This document shows positions 25,436-34,252 of a DNA stretch of 64,000 nucleotides, one piece after another. Source of the stretch: Fulvimarina pelagi HTCC2506 (GTDB lineage: Bacteria; Pseudomonadota; Alphaproteobacteria; Rhizobiales; Rhizobiaceae); the NCBI RefSeq assembly GCF_000153705.1, contig NZ_DS022272.1, forward strand, positions 2,217,957 through 2,281,956, written 5' to 3'. The position numbers and the translations under genes are program-made. Below the pieces are notes generated by a model. It worked only from the letters and a program-made list of their open reading frames with translations, made no database searches and was not told the origin of the DNA. Numbering within the stretch: position 1 is the first letter of the stretch; the number at the start of each line of letters is the position of its first letter.

Positions 25436-26023
25436 ATGCGTTTTCTCCTCGCCTCACTACTCGCAATTGCGATTGCTCTGGGTCTCGGCGGCTGGACGGC
25501 CAAGCTCGCGATCGACGGTGGTACGAACTTTGATGCCGTCGAACTTGGTCCGTGGACTGCGAGCCCACTAGCGGGCACCCGCGCGGCTGATCCGTATGCA
25601 AAGGCCCGCCTAGCGAAGCTCGCGCAGTTGACCCTCGGTGGCGGCGAAGGCATCGTCTTCCATGCCGAAGAGGACGATCAGGGTCGAAGATTACTCCTGC
25701 AATGTTCCTACCGGCTCGAAGGAGGCACGCCGGCCGCCCGATTCTTTACCCTCTCGGCCCATTCGGATGCCGGTCGCGTCGACCTCCCACAGGCCGGTCG
25801 CCCCGGTTGGCTCACTTCCAATTCGCTCCTTCGAAAAGAGGACAACAGCTTCGAAATCGCCGTCGGCCCCGAACCACGCTCTGGCAATTGGCTTGCGACG
25901 AACTTGACGGGCCCCTACCGTCTGACCTTCGCCCTTTATGACACACCGGCAAGCGCGATCACGGGAGCGGCCGGCCTTACCATGCCTTCGATTCAGCGCG
26001 AAGGATGCCGCGATGATGGGTAG
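25436..26023 (+). CDS. DUF1214 domain protein, secreted or membrane anchored
   Basis: The protein is 195 residues with an N-terminal hydrophobic segment (about residues 4-22) acting as signal or anchor. It looks like a short DUF1214 protein: WTASPLAGTRAADPYAKARL near residue 42 and the end LTFALYDTP. The next gene begins before this one ends (11 bp overlap) and is DUF1254-like; such pairs are often neighbours in alphaproteobacteria. Function is unknown. Confidence 0.8.
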   Translation: MRFLLASLLAIAIALGLGGWTAKLAIDGGTNFDAVELGPWTASPLAGTRAADPYAKARLAKLAQLTLGGGEGIVFHAEEDDQGRRLLLQCSYRLEGGTPAARFFTLSAHSDAGRVDLPQAGRPGWLTSNSLLRKEDNSFEIAVGPEPRSGNWLATNLTGPYRLTFALYDTPASAITGAAGLTMPSIQREGCRDDG

Positions 26024-26642
26024 GTTCATTCTCGCTATACTGATCGGGCTCGTGGGCGCCGGCCTCGTCCATATCGCGGTGGTCTTTATGATACCACGTG
26101 TCTCAGACAACAGCGCATGGAGCCGGCTCTCTTCGCTCGGCGAATATTTCCAGGTCGTTCGGATTGCCCCTTTGCGAGATTCGAGTTCGTCGGCTTCTGA
26201 GCCGCCGTCCGAAACCCCTCGCGAGCGCTTCGCCTTCGCCGATCCCGCCTTCATCGTTGCAAGTTGCCGTTTCGAACTCGGTGATGGACCCGTCGAGATT
26301 ACTGCCAACGGCACGATCGATAACTTCTGGTCCGCCTCGATCTATGACAGCCAAGGGGGCAACATCTATTCGATCAACGACCGCGCGGCGATCGACGGCA
26401 TCGTCAATCTGGTCGTGGGCACACCCCAGCAGATCGAGGAGGTCCGCGCGACGACCCTTCTGGAAGACAGCCCTGCGCTGCCTGTCATCGTCGACGTCCT
26501 TCGCGGTTATGTTACTGTCCGCGTCCTGATCGACGAAGAGAGCAAGCGCGCCGCGGCTGACAGCTTCCTGCGCTCGGTTACCTGCCTGCCGATCGACATC
26601 AGACCCACCGCAGCGGCTTCCGGCGTAGAACGCGATAGCTAG
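26013..26642 (+). CDS. DUF1254-like membrane-anchored protein
   Basis: The protein is 209 residues from ATG 26013 (a second ATG follows at 26016). An N-terminal membrane segment is at about residues 4-26. The rest fits a short DUF1254 protein: FADPAFIVASCRFELGDGPV, then DNFWSASIYDSQGGNIYSIN near residue 100. It is co-transcribed with the DUF1214 gene. An upstream in-frame ATG at 25938 lies inside that gene and is not favoured. The biochemical role is unknown. Confidence 0.8.
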   Translation: MMGRFILAILIGLVGAGLVHIAVVFMIPRVSDNSAWSRLSSLGEYFQVVRIAPLRDSSSSASEPPSETPRERFAFADPAFIVASCRFELGDGPVEITANGTIDNFWSASIYDSQGGNIYSINDRAAIDGIVNLVVGTPQQIEEVRATTLLEDSPALPVIVDVLRGYVTVRVLIDEESKRAAADSFLRSVTCLPIDIRPTAAASGVERDS

Positions 26643-26851
26643 ACTGTCGCTCGTCTCCCCGACGAAAGCCGATCTTGCGCCGGCGCCCTGCCATCGCAGG
26701 GTGCCCTTGAAACACACCGCGTTTCCAGGCTTTCTCACGCAATCGATAAAAATTTAATCACCGCGTTAACCATGCCGTTTAACGGCGCGGCAAGACTTCT
26801 TACGGCAATCTCAACTCTATCGAAACCTTCGGGAAACCATCGGAGCGTCGA
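26643..26851. other. Intergenic region, no gene seen
   Basis: The 209 bp carry a short hairpin (CCCTGC, CATC, GCAGGG at 26686-26701) without a T-run and an AT-rich stretch near 26745-26770 (CGATAAAAATTTAATCACC), which may hold the promoter of the following gene. No coding frame is convincing. Confidence 0.4.
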
Positions 26852-27748
26852 ATGCGCAGCCAACTGCCAGACCTTTACCGGTCCCTTGAGAAGGGTGGTT
26901 CGGCGAAGGGTTACGACGCCATCGCAATGGCGGCGAGCCTTAACTTTATCGCGATTCCGATCCCCTCGCAGCGCCAAAGCGATGCCTTCGCCCACCTTCT
27001 CGAACCGCTCTGGTCCCATCTCGCGCGCGACACCCGCATCCACCTCGCAGCGCAACTGTCGGAGCACCACATGCTTCCGAAGTCCGTCGCCGACCTGATC
27101 GGGGGCGATAAGGCGTCCGAGACGTGTGATCAGGACGACGAAACATCGTCGCCCGAAGCGGCGGACACACCCTCACCCATCTCGATCCGCGATCTCGAAG
27201 TCCTCGCCGACCGCCGAACCCCATGCATGGACCCCACCCGCACCGCGACATCCGCCGCCGACGCCCGTGCGACGCTCCGCGCCCTTGTCGCCCGCCCGGC
27301 CGCTGCGAGACCGGCGCCGCGACCGATCATCCAGATCGCCCAGAGCCGCGACCGCATCGCCCTCTGCGCCCATCTCGCCGATAATCTCGAGCTTTCGCGA
27401 TCGGAAGCCGAGGCGCTCCTCGATCCCGACAATCTGCCGGACCTCGCCATGGCGCTGAAAGCACTCGGCCTCGGCACCTCGGACGCGATGACCGTTCTTA
27501 TGTTCATCGACCAGACCGTCGCTTCGGACATGGCCGTCTTCGCCATCGCGAAGAACCACTACAAGCGCCTGACGCCGGAAGCAGCGGCGGCCCATTTCGG
27601 CCAGGACGCCCGACAATCAATGCCGACGCCCAGCTTGCAGCCGACCTCCGCTGATCTCCTGACTCCGATTCGCTCGACCGGGCGCCGAAGGTCGGAATTC
27701 GGCCGCCGCGGCGACAACCAGAACCGCCGCGCCGGAACCCGGACCTGA
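26852..27748 (+). CDS. DUF2336-like protein of unknown function
   Basis: The protein is 298 residues, starting MRSQLPDLYRSLEKGG. It is helical, with helix-rich repeats such as RIALCAHLADNLELSRSEAE followed by LLDPDNLPDLAMALKALG, an acidic linker near residues 85-110 and a basic, low-complexity end. It recalls DUF2336 proteins of alphaproteobacteria, but the match is partial. Promoter-like AT-rich DNA precedes it. Confidence 0.6.
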   Translation: MRSQLPDLYRSLEKGGSAKGYDAIAMAASLNFIAIPIPSQRQSDAFAHLLEPLWSHLARDTRIHLAAQLSEHHMLPKSVADLIGGDKASETCDQDDETSSPEAADTPSPISIRDLEVLADRRTPCMDPTRTATSAADARATLRALVARPAAARPAPRPIIQIAQSRDRIALCAHLADNLELSRSEAEALLDPDNLPDLAMALKALGLGTSDAMTVLMFIDQTVASDMAVFAIAKNHYKRLTPEAAAAHFGQDARQSMPTPSLQPTSADLLTPIRSTGRRRSEFGRRGDNQNRRAGTRT

Positions 27749-27832
27749 TCGCGAGTCGGCTGCGAAACTTGGCGTCCGGTTCCCCGATGCGTATCTGAAG
27801 GCGAGCATTCCAGCGCCTGATCGGATACCGCC

Positions 27833-28267
27833 ATGCCCCTCGATACCGTCACCCCGTTCACGCCGCTCGCCTCGACGCTGGGCGGCATCCTCATCGGCCT
27901 TTCGGCCGTCATGGTCATGGCGCTCTTCGGACGGATTGCCGGCATCTCCGGCATCACCACCGGCGCTCTGCCCTTGCGCCGGGAGGACTGGGACTGGCGC
28001 CTCGCCTTCGTCCTCGGCCTCGTCGCCGCGCCGATCGTCGCTCTTCTCGTCACCGGCGAATCGATCCGGCAGACCGTTCCCGACGATCTTCCCATGATGG
28101 CCGTCGCCGGTCTCCTCGTCGGTGCCGGCACCGTCCTCGGCTCCGGCTGCACCTCGGGCCACGGCGTCTGCGGGCTTGCTCGCCTCTCCTCCCGCTCGCT
28201 GGTCGCGGTCCTCACCTTCATGGCCTTTGCCGGCGTCACCGTCATCGTTCTGCGTCACGCGATCTGA
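27833..28267 (+). CDS. YeeE/YedE-type membrane protein, first half
   Basis: The protein is 144 residues with about four membrane spans. It carries the YeeE/YedE (sulfur transport) signature GSGCTSGHGVCGLARLSSRS near residue 100, with the key cysteine. It is paired 12 bp upstream of a second half-size protein of the same type; such pairs (often named pmpAB) import or handle thiosulfate-like sulfur species. A sulfide-oxidation regulator normally nearby is not present here. Confidence 0.88.
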   Translation: MPLDTVTPFTPLASTLGGILIGLSAVMVMALFGRIAGISGITTGALPLRREDWDWRLAFVLGLVAAPIVALLVTGESIRQTVPDDLPMMAVAGLLVGAGTVLGSGCTSGHGVCGLARLSSRSLVAVLTFMAFAGVTVIVLRHAI

Positions 28268-28279
28268 GGAGAAACCACC

Positions 28280-28705
28280 ATGCGTCTCGTTCTCGGCTTC
28301 GCCTCCGGTCTCCTCTTTGGCCTCGGCCTTATCCTCGCCGGCATGTCGAACCCAGCAAAGGTTCTCAACTTCCTCGACGTCTTCGGCACGTTCGATCCCT
28401 CGCTCGCCTTCGTTATGGGCGGCGCGGCAGTGACCACATTTATCGGATATCGCCTCGCTTGGCGGCGCAAGGCGCCGTTCATCCTGTCCGACTTCCAAAT
28501 CCCGACCCGCAACGATGTCGACGCGCCGCTCCTCACCGGCGCGGCCCTCTTCGGCATCGGCTGGGGCATAGGCGGCTTCTGTCCGGGCCCGGCTTGGACC
28601 GCGCTTGCGCTGGCGGCGCCTGGCACGCTCGTCTTCCTACCGGCCATGCTCGCCGGCATGGCGATCGCGACCATCCTGAAGAACCGGAAACCGGCTCTCG
28701 CCTGA
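28280..28705 (+). CDS. YeeE/YedE-type membrane protein, second half (DUF6691)
   Basis: The protein is 141 residues with about four membrane spans. It has the partner signature GIGWGIGGFCPGPAWTALAL near residue 93, with a cysteine, and a first helix ending GLGLILAGMSNPAKVLNFLD. It should form a heteromeric channel with the preceding protein for a sulfur-containing anion. Its stop is 2 bp from the convergent helicase gene's end. Confidence 0.88.
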   Translation: MRLVLGFASGLLFGLGLILAGMSNPAKVLNFLDVFGTFDPSLAFVMGGAAVTTFIGYRLAWRRKAPFILSDFQIPTRNDVDAPLLTGAALFGIGWGIGGFCPGPAWTALALAAPGTLVFLPAMLAGMAIATILKNRKPALA

Positions 28706-28706
28706 T

Positions 28707-29960
28707 CTACCGAACGATGGTCAGCGTCTTCGCCGCCCGCGTGATCGCCGTGTAGAGCCAACGCTCCCGCGTCTCGCGGAACGCCCAGCCCTCGTCGAAC
28801 AACATCACGTCGTCCCATTGTGAGCCCTGTGCCTTGTGGACGGTCAGCGCATAGCCGTAGTCGAAGTCGTCGAATCGCTTTTTCGTTGCCCAGGGAACGT
28901 CGGCCTCAGCATCCTCGAAGGCCGCCTTCAGTAGCCGGATCTTCGCCGCACCCTTGTCGATGTCGTCGTCGTCCGGCTTCACGATAAGATTGATCCCGGG
29001 CTTCACGGACTCCTTCGACGCCGTCATCACCTGCCAGAGCGAGCCGTTCAACAGGCCCTTTTGCGGATCGTTGCGGAGGCAGACCAGCTTGTCGCCCACC
29101 TGCGGCAATTCGTGGGTAAACCCCTTCAGTTCCCGCAGCCGTCGATTGTACGCCCGGCGCGTCTTGTTGGTGCCGACCAGCACTTGATCGACCGCCAGCA
29201 CCTTGGCCTGGTCCACGTCGCGCTTGCCGATCACTTGCACGGTTCCGTAGTCGCCATGCATGATCTGCCTACCCTCGCGCACGTCGAGCGCAAGCTTGAC
29301 GATCGGATTGTCCCGCGCCTGGCGGTGAATATCCGTCAGTAGAAAATCCGGCTCGGCATCGGTAAAAAACCCACCACCGGAGACAGGTGGTAGCTGGCCC
29401 GGATCGCCCAGCACCAGGATCGGCGTCCCGAAACTCATCAGATCCTGCCCCAACGCCTCGTCCACCATCGAGCATTCGTCGATGACGACGAGCTTCGCCT
29501 TGGCGACCGGGCTCTGCCGGTTCAGCGAAAAGGTCGGCGAAACCCGGCTCGTGCCGGTCTCCTCGTCCTCCACCTGCTCCTCGCCCTTCGGCCGGTAAAT
29601 CAGCGAATGGATCGTCCGCGCACTCTTCGCTCCCTTGGACCGCAGCACCTGCGCCGCCTTGCCAGTAAACGCCGCGAATTGAACCGCGCCGTCGACACCC
29701 TCGGCAAAATGCCGCGCCAGCGTCGTCTTGCCGGTTCCGGCGTAGCCGAACAGCCGGAACACCGGGCTGTCGCCGTTCTCCAGCCAATCGGCGACAGCCT
29801 TGAGCGCCGCATCCTGCTGAGGTGAAAATTCCAAGGAGAGCAGCCCGCCACGATTCTCGTTTCGTTCGCTTCCCGCAATAGCCGCCACGTCCTCGCGGCG
29901 CAATCTTTGTAGGCGAACCAGACGCTCGTTCGCATTTCCCGTTTGACGCGGCACAACCAT
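28707..29960 (-). CDS. RecD-like ATP-dependent DNA helicase
   Basis: The protein is 417 residues from ATG 29960. Conserved superfamily 1 motifs are visible: GYAGTGKTTLA (Walker A, near 73), VVIDECSMVD (Walker B), LVLGDPGQLPPV, and near the end YALTVHKAQGSQWDDVM and TAITRAAKTL. Family homology starts only around residue 43 (EFSPQQDAALKAV), so a TTG at 29834 may be the real start. It is divergent from bchI with a 17-bp gap. It borders rather than belongs to photosynthesis. Confidence 0.88.
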   Translation of the reverse strand: MVVPRQTGNANERLVRLQRLRREDVAAIAGSERNENRGGLLSLEFSPQQDAALKAVADWLENGDSPVFRLFGYAGTGKTTLARHFAEGVDGAVQFAAFTGKAAQVLRSKGAKSARTIHSLIYRPKGEEQVEDEETGTSRVSPTFSLNRQSPVAKAKLVVIDECSMVDEALGQDLMSFGTPILVLGDPGQLPPVSGGGFFTDAEPDFLLTDIHRQARDNPIVKLALDVREGRQIMHGDYGTVQVIGKRDVDQAKVLAVDQVLVGTNKTRRAYNRRLRELKGFTHELPQVGDKLVCLRNDPQKGLLNGSLWQVMTASKESVKPGINLIVKPDDDDIDKGAAKIRLLKAAFEDAEADVPWATKKRFDDFDYGYALTVHKAQGSQWDDVMLFDEGWAFRETRERWLYTAITRAAKTLTIVR

Positions 29961-29977
29961 CAAGTATCGTCGGCCTC

Positions 29978-31003
29978 ATGAAACGGCATTTCCCCTTCAC
30001 CGCGATCGTCGGCCAGGCCGAACTCACCACGGCGCTTAAGCTCGCTGCGATTGATCCCGCCATTGGCGGCGTCCTCGCCTTCGGCGATCGGGGAACGGGC
30101 AAGTCTACCGCCTTGCGTGGCCTTGCCGCCGTACTGCCACGCCTCACCGCCAACGACTGCGCCTATCGCTGCGACCCCGGGCGAGAAGACCGCCTCTGCC
30201 CGGACTGCCGCGCGAAACTCGAAGCAGGCGAGAAACCGGACACGCGAGACGTCCCCGTCCCGGTCGTCGACCTCCCGCTCGGCTCCTCCGAGGATCGCAT
30301 CGTCGGCGGCCTCGATCTCGAACACGCCCTCCTCACCGGCGAGCGCCGCTTCGAACCCGGCCTCCTCGCCAAGGCCAATCGCGGCTTTCTCTATATCGAC
30401 GAGATCAACCTTCTCGAGGATCACCTCGTCGATCTCCTCCTCGACGTCGCAGCTTCCGGCGAGAACGTCGTCGAGCGCGAGGGCCTCAGCGTCCGCCATC
30501 CGGCGCAGTTCGTCCTCATCGGCAGCGGCAACCCGGAAGAAGGCGAACTCAGGCCCCAGCTCCTTGATCGCTTCGGCCTCTCCGTCACTGTCACTACGCC
30601 ACAGGACGTCAAGACCCGCATCGCCGTCGTGAAGGCCCGCGACCGCTTCGAGCGTGATTCGGCAGCGTTCCTCGCAGAGGCCGCCGAAGCCGAAGGCGCC
30701 CTTCGGGACAAACTCGAGACTGGGCGCCGTAACCTCGAAGACGTAAACGTCTCCGACCGCATCCTCGAACAGGCCGCCCAACTCTGCATCTCGCTCCAGA
30801 CTGACGGTTTGCGCGCCGAGCTCACCCTCGTCCGCGCCGCCCGCGCGCTCGCCAGCCTTAACGGTGAGACCGACGTCACCTTCCAACATCTCGCCGAACT
30901 CGCGCCCTTCGCGCTCGCCCATCGCCTGCGCCGCAATCCACTGGAAGAAGCCGGCTCTGGCGTCCGCATCGAACGCGCCCTCGCCGAGCTTGACGCGGCT
31001 TGA
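29978..31003 (+). CDS. bchI: Magnesium chelatase subunit I
   Basis: The protein is 341 residues, a AAA+ ATPase of the BchI-BchD-BchH chelatase that inserts Mg into protoporphyrin IX, the first committed step to bacteriochlorophyll. Visible are AFGDRGTGKSTALRGL (Walker A, near residue 34), FLYIDEINLLEDHLVDLLLD (Walker B), and GSGNPEEGELRPQLLDRFGL (sensor/arginine-finger region). It is followed by bchD in a TGATG overlap and bchO, the classic bchIDO order. Confidence 0.97.
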   Translation: MKRHFPFTAIVGQAELTTALKLAAIDPAIGGVLAFGDRGTGKSTALRGLAAVLPRLTANDCAYRCDPGREDRLCPDCRAKLEAGEKPDTRDVPVPVVDLPLGSSEDRIVGGLDLEHALLTGERRFEPGLLAKANRGFLYIDEINLLEDHLVDLLLDVAASGENVVEREGLSVRHPAQFVLIGSGNPEEGELRPQLLDRFGLSVTVTTPQDVKTRIAVVKARDRFERDSAAFLAEAAEAEGALRDKLETGRRNLEDVNVSDRILEQAAQLCISLQTDGLRAELTLVRAARALASLNGETDVTFQHLAELAPFALAHRLRRNPLEEAGSGVRIERALAELDAA

Positions 31004-32757
31004 TGGACGACCGCTTCAAACAGCGCGCACGCCTCTTACCCCCTCACCGAGCGGCGATCGCGATCCTCCATGCCCGCCCGGAAATCGGCCTTGTCGTCCG
31101 TGCCCAACCGGGCCCGCTCCGCGACAATTTTCTCGCCGAACTGCGCCGATCGAGCCCGTGGTCTCACGCTAGAACCATCGCCCAGCGCGACATCCGTCAG
31201 CTCTCCGAGAAGCGCTCGCGCGTGTCCGCCCTCGCCGTCCTCGATGACGAAACACCGGCGGACAACCCCGATCATCCCCTCATTCTCACCGGCGCCGATC
31301 GCTACGGCGCTTCGGAAGCAGCCCACCTGCTGCCGCAACTCGACGCCGCCCGCCCCATCATCGCTCTCGACGAAGGCCTCGGCGACGAGACCCTCCCCGA
31401 CGCCCTCTTGGACCGCCTCGGCATTTGGCTGGACCTGACCCTGCCAGACCCCGATGCGAATGACCTCGATCCCGGCATCGACCCCGTCACCCCAACCGGC
31501 CCCCTCAATACCCGCGCGATTTCCGTTCCCGAAAGCGCCATCGCCACCCTCTGCGAGGCCGCGTCCGCCTTCGGTATTCCGAGCCTCCGCGCCCCCCTCC
31601 TCGCCCTCGACGCCGCCCGCGCCTCCGCCGCGATCATGGGCGCCCGCGAGATCGCCGATGAGGACGTCCTCCTCGCCTGCCGTCTGGTCCTCGCCCCGCG
31701 CGCCCGTCAGGCGCCCAGCTTCGACGAACAGCCGCCGGAAGAGGACAGCGAGAGCGAAGACCACCCAGACGCCTCAAACGACGACACCCCGCCCCAGGAC
31801 CACGACGAACCGGACCAGTCCGATTCCGAAAAGTCTGAAACTAATCAGGAAGCATCCTCTCAGAGCGGTCAGGACACCGATGTCCAGTCGGAAGACGTCG
31901 CCATCCCGCTCGATATCCTCAAACGCCTCGCCGCGATGGTCCGCAATCACCACACCGCCGGCAAGACCGCCCGAAAGGGCGCGACCGCGAGATCCGGCGG
32001 CGCCCGCGGCCGCCCCCTCGGCAGCCGCGCCGGCGATCCCCGTCACAGTTCGCTCGATATCTCCGCAACGCTGACGGCCGCCCTACCCTGGCAGCGCTTC
32101 CGCCGACAGCGTTTCCCCCGCCTCACAGATCGCCCTGTCATTCTCACGCCGAGCGACATTCGCATCCGCCGCCTCCAGGCCAAGCGCGAAACCGCGACGA
32201 TCTTCGTCGTCGACGCCTCCGGCTCCGCCGCCCTCGCGCGCCTAGCAGAAGCCAAGGGCGCGATCGAGCGTATCCTAGCCGAATGCTATCGCCGCCGCGA
32301 TCGCGTCGCGATGGTCGCCTTCCGCGGCACTTCAGCCGAGACCCTTCTGCCGGAAACGAAATCCCTCACCCGCGCCCGCCGTGCCCTCGCGGGCCTCAGC
32401 GCCGGCGGCGGCACGCCGCTCGCCTCCGGCATCGCGCTTGCCGGCGATCTCGCCCGCCAGTGCGAGCGCCAGGAACGCACCCCCCTCATCGTCTTCCTCA
32501 CCGACGGCAAAGCCAATATCACTCTCGACGGCATGGCCGGCCGCTCCTCGGCCCGCGAGGACGTCAACACGCAGGCCACCGTCCTCCGCTCGCAAGGCTA
32601 CGCCAGCCTCGTCATCGACTTCTCGCTCCGCCCCGGCCCCCATGCCCACGACCTCGCGGATATGCTCGGCGGCCGCTACCTTGCTCTTCCGAATGGCGAC
32701 GCCTCTAGCCTCGCGGACGCCGTCGCCCGCGATCCCAGCAAGTCCGCCCGCCCATGA
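31003..32757 (+). CDS. bchD: Magnesium chelatase subunit D
   Basis: The protein is 584 residues. The degenerate AAA+ N-terminal domain is followed by a very acidic linker (about residues 245-300) and a von Willebrand A domain whose MIDAS motif reads VVDASGSAALARLAEAKGAI near residue 410. BchD links the BchI ring to BchH. The ATG at 31003 shares its A with the bchI stop. The acidic, Pro-rich linker is typical of the family. Confidence 0.96.
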   Translation: MDDRFKQRARLLPPHRAAIAILHARPEIGLVVRAQPGPLRDNFLAELRRSSPWSHARTIAQRDIRQLSEKRSRVSALAVLDDETPADNPDHPLILTGADRYGASEAAHLLPQLDAARPIIALDEGLGDETLPDALLDRLGIWLDLTLPDPDANDLDPGIDPVTPTGPLNTRAISVPESAIATLCEAASAFGIPSLRAPLLALDAARASAAIMGAREIADEDVLLACRLVLAPRARQAPSFDEQPPEEDSESEDHPDASNDDTPPQDHDEPDQSDSEKSETNQEASSQSGQDTDVQSEDVAIPLDILKRLAAMVRNHHTAGKTARKGATARSGGARGRPLGSRAGDPRHSSLDISATLTAALPWQRFRRQRFPRLTDRPVILTPSDIRIRRLQAKRETATIFVVDASGSAALARLAEAKGAIERILAECYRRRDRVAMVAFRGTSAETLLPETKSLTRARRALAGLSAGGGTPLASGIALAGDLARQCERQERTPLIVFLTDGKANITLDGMAGRSSAREDVNTQATVLRSQGYASLVIDFSLRPGPHAHDLADMLGGRYLALPNGDASSLADAVARDPSKSARP

Positions 32758-33617
32758 GAACCGGCGCCGGACGTCCCCCGGCCGACTGGCCGCTCAGCGA
32801 ACACAGCCGCTCCGTCGACGCCGGCGGCATAAGATGGCACTTCCAGATCATGGGCGAAGGCCCGGCCATCATGCTCATCCACGGCACCGGCGCCTCCACG
32901 CATTCTTTCCGCGACCTTGCGCCGATCCTCGCCGAAAACCATCAGGTACTCATGGCGGATTGCCCCGGCCTCGGCTTCACCGATCGCCCATCGCGATCAC
33001 TCACCCTGCAGACCATGGCCGCCATGCATGCCGAGCTTCTGCAGAAGCTCGGCGTCAATCCAGCCGTGATTGTCGGCCATTCCGCCGGCGCGGTGATCGC
33101 CATCGAGATGGCGCTCGACGGCCGCGTCGCGCCGCAACACCTCGTCTCCCTCAACGGCGCGCTCCTGCCCTTTCCGGGCCTCGCCGGTCGCCTTTTCCCG
33201 AAGATCGCGAAGGTCGTATACCGCAACCCCATCGTGCCGCGCTTCTTCGCCTATCGTGCAAAAAGCGAGAATGCCGTCTCCGGCCTCCTCGACGGCACCG
33301 GCTCCGCCCTCACTCCAGGAGGGAAATCCCTCTACGCCCGCCTTTTCCAGGACCGCCACCACGTCGCCGGCACGCTTTCCATGATGAGCCACTGGGATCT
33401 GGACCGCTTCTCTGCCCGGCTCGACCGCCTCGAAACCCCGCTCCTCCTTGTCACCGGTGATCGCGACAAGGCGATTCCCGTTTCTGTCAGCCACCGCGTC
33501 GCCGCCCAAGTGAAGAACGGAAAGGTCGTTGTTTTGAATGGACTCGGCCACCTTGCCCACGAAGAAGCTCCCGGGCTGATCGCCGAACTGATCTTCGAAG
33601 TGGTAGGAACGAGTTGA
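32754..33617 (+). CDS. bchO: BchO alpha/beta hydrolase, Mg-chelatase associated
   Basis: The protein is 287 residues. It has the alpha/beta hydrolase nucleophile elbow GHSAGAVIAIEMAL (near residue 105), an oxyanion-hole region LIHGTGASTHSFRDL, and a C-terminal His in GLGHLAHEEAPG. BchO is encoded after bchD in purple bacteria; its exact reaction is unsettled. The start overlaps the bchD stop as ATGA. Confidence 0.95.
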   Translation: MRTGAGRPPADWPLSEHSRSVDAGGIRWHFQIMGEGPAIMLIHGTGASTHSFRDLAPILAENHQVLMADCPGLGFTDRPSRSLTLQTMAAMHAELLQKLGVNPAVIVGHSAGAVIAIEMALDGRVAPQHLVSLNGALLPFPGLAGRLFPKIAKVVYRNPIVPRFFAYRAKSENAVSGLLDGTGSALTPGGKSLYARLFQDRHHVAGTLSMMSHWDLDRFSARLDRLETPLLLVTGDRDKAIPVSVSHRVAAQVKNGKVVVLNGLGHLAHEEAPGLIAELIFEVVGTS

Positions 33618-33688
33618 CACCCCGCCGCAGGCGGCGACGATAAGCCTTCGGGCCAAGCCGGTCTTCAACAGGCAGGAGGAGTCGCATC

Positions 33689-34198
33689 ATGCATCGTTTC
33701 TTCGTGTTTTTGGCCCTCGCTGCAGTAACCTTCGTGCCTTTCGATGCCGCCGCGCAATCGGGCACGACGTCGACCGAACCGAGGACCGCGGTCGACGCTT
33801 GCCTGTCCCGAACCTCACAAGATGCACAAGGCAGTTGCATCGGCGCCTACGCCGACGCGTGCATGGACACCTCAGAAGGCCAGACGACCTTGGGCATGAC
33901 CAACTGCGTCAGGGCCGAATCTGATGCATGGGATGCGATCCTCAACGAGAACTACCAGGCGAGCATGACCGAGGCGAAAGCCGTGGATGCGGATCGCAGC
34001 GTATCAAGCTCGACAGACAGTGAGGCCGCCGCGAGTCTTAGAGCTGCCCAACGCGCCTGGATCACTTTCCGCGACGCCGAATGCGCCCGCATCTTCGAGC
34101 TCTACAAGGACGGCAGCATACGCCTCCCGTTAACAGCCGGATGTGTGAACCGGCTCACGGCGGAGCGCGCGCTCGAGCTCCGGTCGACTGCGCAGTAG
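33689..34198 (+). CDS. Secreted LprI-like (DUF1311) protein inside the photosynthesis cluster
   Basis: The protein is 169 residues with a signal peptide (cleavage probably after AAA near residue 22). The mature part is a DUF1311 domain with paired cysteines: DACLSRTSQDAQGSCIGAYA near residue 37 and CVNRLTAERALELR at the end. The family includes LprI-like lysozyme-inhibitor proteins. A ribosome-binding site (AGGAGG) lies about 8 bases before the ATG. It sits between bchO and crtC, an unusual place, and nothing links it to photosynthesis. Confidence 0.82.
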   Translation: MHRFFVFLALAAVTFVPFDAAAQSGTTSTEPRTAVDACLSRTSQDAQGSCIGAYADACMDTSEGQTTLGMTNCVRAESDAWDAILNENYQASMTEAKAVDADRSVSSSTDSEAAASLRAAQRAWITFRDAECARIFELYKDGSIRLPLTAGCVNRLTAERALELRSTAQ

Positions 34199-34252
34199 GA
34201 TTCTGATCCATGCGCAAGTACGTGCGCTCCCGGCCGCGCATGTCTCTACTCT

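Noticed and set aside
26686-26701. Hairpin after the DUF1254-like gene as a terminator
   Set aside because: The stem is only 6 bp and is not followed by a T-run.
31774-32046. Low-complexity acidic coding stretch in bchD as a repeat or frameshift
   Set aside because: An acidic, Pro-rich linker between the two BchD domains is a family feature and the frame is continuous.
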